Assembly: GCA_002685435.1 (NCBI GenBank)
Contig: NYXD01000126.1
Coordinates: 1-6,285 of the forward strand
Direction: 5' to 3'
Length of the DNA stretch: 6,285 bases
Origin: Cryomorphaceae bacterium
Lineage (GTDB): Bacteria > Bacteroidota > Bacteroidia > Flavobacteriales > Schleiferiaceae
The notes under the pieces are model-generated. The model was not told where the DNA came from. It searched no databases and saw only the letters and a program-made list of their open reading frames with translations. Every line of letters starts with the position of its first letter. The stretch's first letter is position 1. Shown piece by piece: positions 5,632 to 6,285 of this stretch. Made by a program: the position numbers and the translations under genes.

Positions 5632-6225
5632 TTATTCAGCAATGGTGTAGGTTACGGTACCCATGTCTTGCGAGCCGTTGTCTGCATCTAGTAGGGCGTA
5701 GTCTTCAATACTTACTAAATAGGTCAATTCGTATCCGTTTCCTGCTCCGTTCCCAGTGTAGGACGTTCCGATGTTTTCAATCAGCAATTGGTCCGTAGCG
5801 GTAAGTTTTACTGGCACCGCACCGGCAGTTACATCAAAAGCAGGAGTGACGTTTCCCAACGTTCCGTATTGGTTCGACGGTAAACCTGCAGGCTGGTTGC
5901 CATCAGCTAATAGCGAAAGGCTCATCCCTTCGTTCATATTGGCAATACGCACGGAAATAGAACCGTCTGCTAATCCGGCATTACTCAACATTAAGGAGTA
6001 ATTTAAAAAGGTGCTCGATTGCTTGTTTGCGCCAAGCACAAAAGCATTCCCGGCCTCCACGGGGTCGTCATTACTAAAATCAAACACGATCTCGTCGTCA
6101 ACGACATCCACCAATGCGTGTGCATCGATCACCACGCCAATGGCTTGTGTTTCTATTGAGGCATCTTGCGCGTTCATTCCGAACGCTACTGTTGTGGCCG
6201 CGGCCACCATCCAAACTTTTTTCAT
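5632..6225 (-). CDS. Exported Cys-free pilin-like protein (major fibre subunit candidate)
   Basis: The product has 197 residues. MKKVWMVAAATTVAFGMNA is a clear signal peptide followed by Gln20. The mature chain has no cysteine, is acidic and has low complexity of the Asn/Gly/Ala/Asp kind. It contains alternating strands such as DEIVFDF (44-50), SISVRIANM (89-97) and ELTYLVSIEDY (166-176), ending in GTVTYTIAE (189-197). A final amphipathic strand of this type at the very C-terminus is usual in chaperone-usher subunits. Its position as first gene, before a stable hairpin, fits a highly expressed major subunit. The ATG at 6225 is preceded by the A-rich TAAAAC typical of Bacteroidota starts. I recognise no named family. 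The alternatives are a DUF4402-like secreted protein or a subunit of another surface layer. The promoter was not identified and may lie beyond the right edge. Confidence 0.85.
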   Translation of the reverse strand: MKKVWMVAAATTVAFGMNAQDASIETQAIGVVIDAHALVDVVDDEIVFDFSNDDPVEAGNAFVLGANKQSSTFLNYSLMLSNAGLADGSISVRIANMNEGMSLSLLADGNQPAGLPSNQYGTLGNVTPAFDVTAGAVPVKLTATDQLLIENIGTSYTGNGAGNGYELTYLVSIEDYALLDADNGSQDMGTVTYTIAE

Positions 6226-6249
6226 GTTTTAGGATTTAAGGGTTAAAAA

Positions 6250-6264
6250 TTGATTCTTAATCAA
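6250..6264. repeat. Inverted repeat TTGATT-N3-AATCAA upstream of the operon
   Basis: A perfect 6-bp inverted repeat with a 3-base centre lies 25-39 bases upstream of the first gene of the operon. It could be an operator, and its left half on the minus strand supplies a TTG of -33 type. However, the bases 17-20 further on (TAACCCTT) match the -7 consensus poorly, so no promoter is called here. Confidence 0.35.
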
Positions 6265-6285
6265 CTTACCCTCGCCCGTAGGAGA

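Noticed and set aside
1542..6225. Type V (FimA/Mfa1-like) pilus locus of Bacteroidales
   Set aside because: None of the small proteins has a convincing lipobox, and the locus includes a chaperone-like and a barrel protein that type V systems do not use.
1542..6225. Type IX secretion cargo
   Set aside because: No C-terminal sorting domain is visible in any of the five exported proteins; they end directly after a beta strand or a short tail.
1..6285. CRISPR array or insertion sequence
   Set aside because: No regularly spaced repeats, transposase gene or paired terminal inverted repeats were seen.

Overview
The window looks like chromosomal DNA from a member of the Bacteroidota, probably a flavobacterium-like lineage. 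Three promoters fit the Bacteroidota consensus (TTG, a 17-23 base spacer, then TAnnTTTG). Five consecutive exported proteins all have a signal peptide that ends just before or at a glutamine, as is common in this phylum. No gene start has a clear Shine-Dalgarno sequence. The species cannot be named from the sequence.

Left part (1-557): a complete tRNA-Asn(GTT) on the minus strand has its own promoter. Next comes about 100 bases with nothing recognisable. Then there is a plus-strand unit with a consensus-like promoter, about 190 bases of foldable non-coding sequence and a very strong intrinsic terminator. This is most simply a small structured RNA, possibly of the 6S type. A terminating leader for the downstream gene is the alternative. 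Another promoter follows and leads into a PfkB-family sugar or nucleoside kinase (558-1481).

Middle and right part (1542-6225): five minus-strand genes lie between a bidirectional terminator (1506-1541) and the right edge. In transcription order they encode a Cys-free acidic pilin-like protein (197 aa), a PapD-like periplasmic chaperone (258 aa), an outer-membrane usher-like beta-barrel protein with C-terminal carboxypeptidase-regulatory-like beta-sandwiches (754 aa), and two small pilin-like exported proteins (173 and 164 aa). The last four genes overlap by 4, 4 and 10 bases. The first is separated from the second by 49 bases holding a GC-rich 9-10 bp hairpin, which could give the first protein a higher expression level than the rest.

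My reading is that this is a divergent chaperone-usher-type surface-fibre operon in Bacteroidota. That phylum is best known for type V pili and type IX secretion, and none of these proteins shows the lipobox or C-terminal sorting domain of those systems. The domain order, operon order and a shared C-terminal strand pattern in the three small proteins support the idea. Family assignment rests on pattern reading only and needs profile and structure searches.
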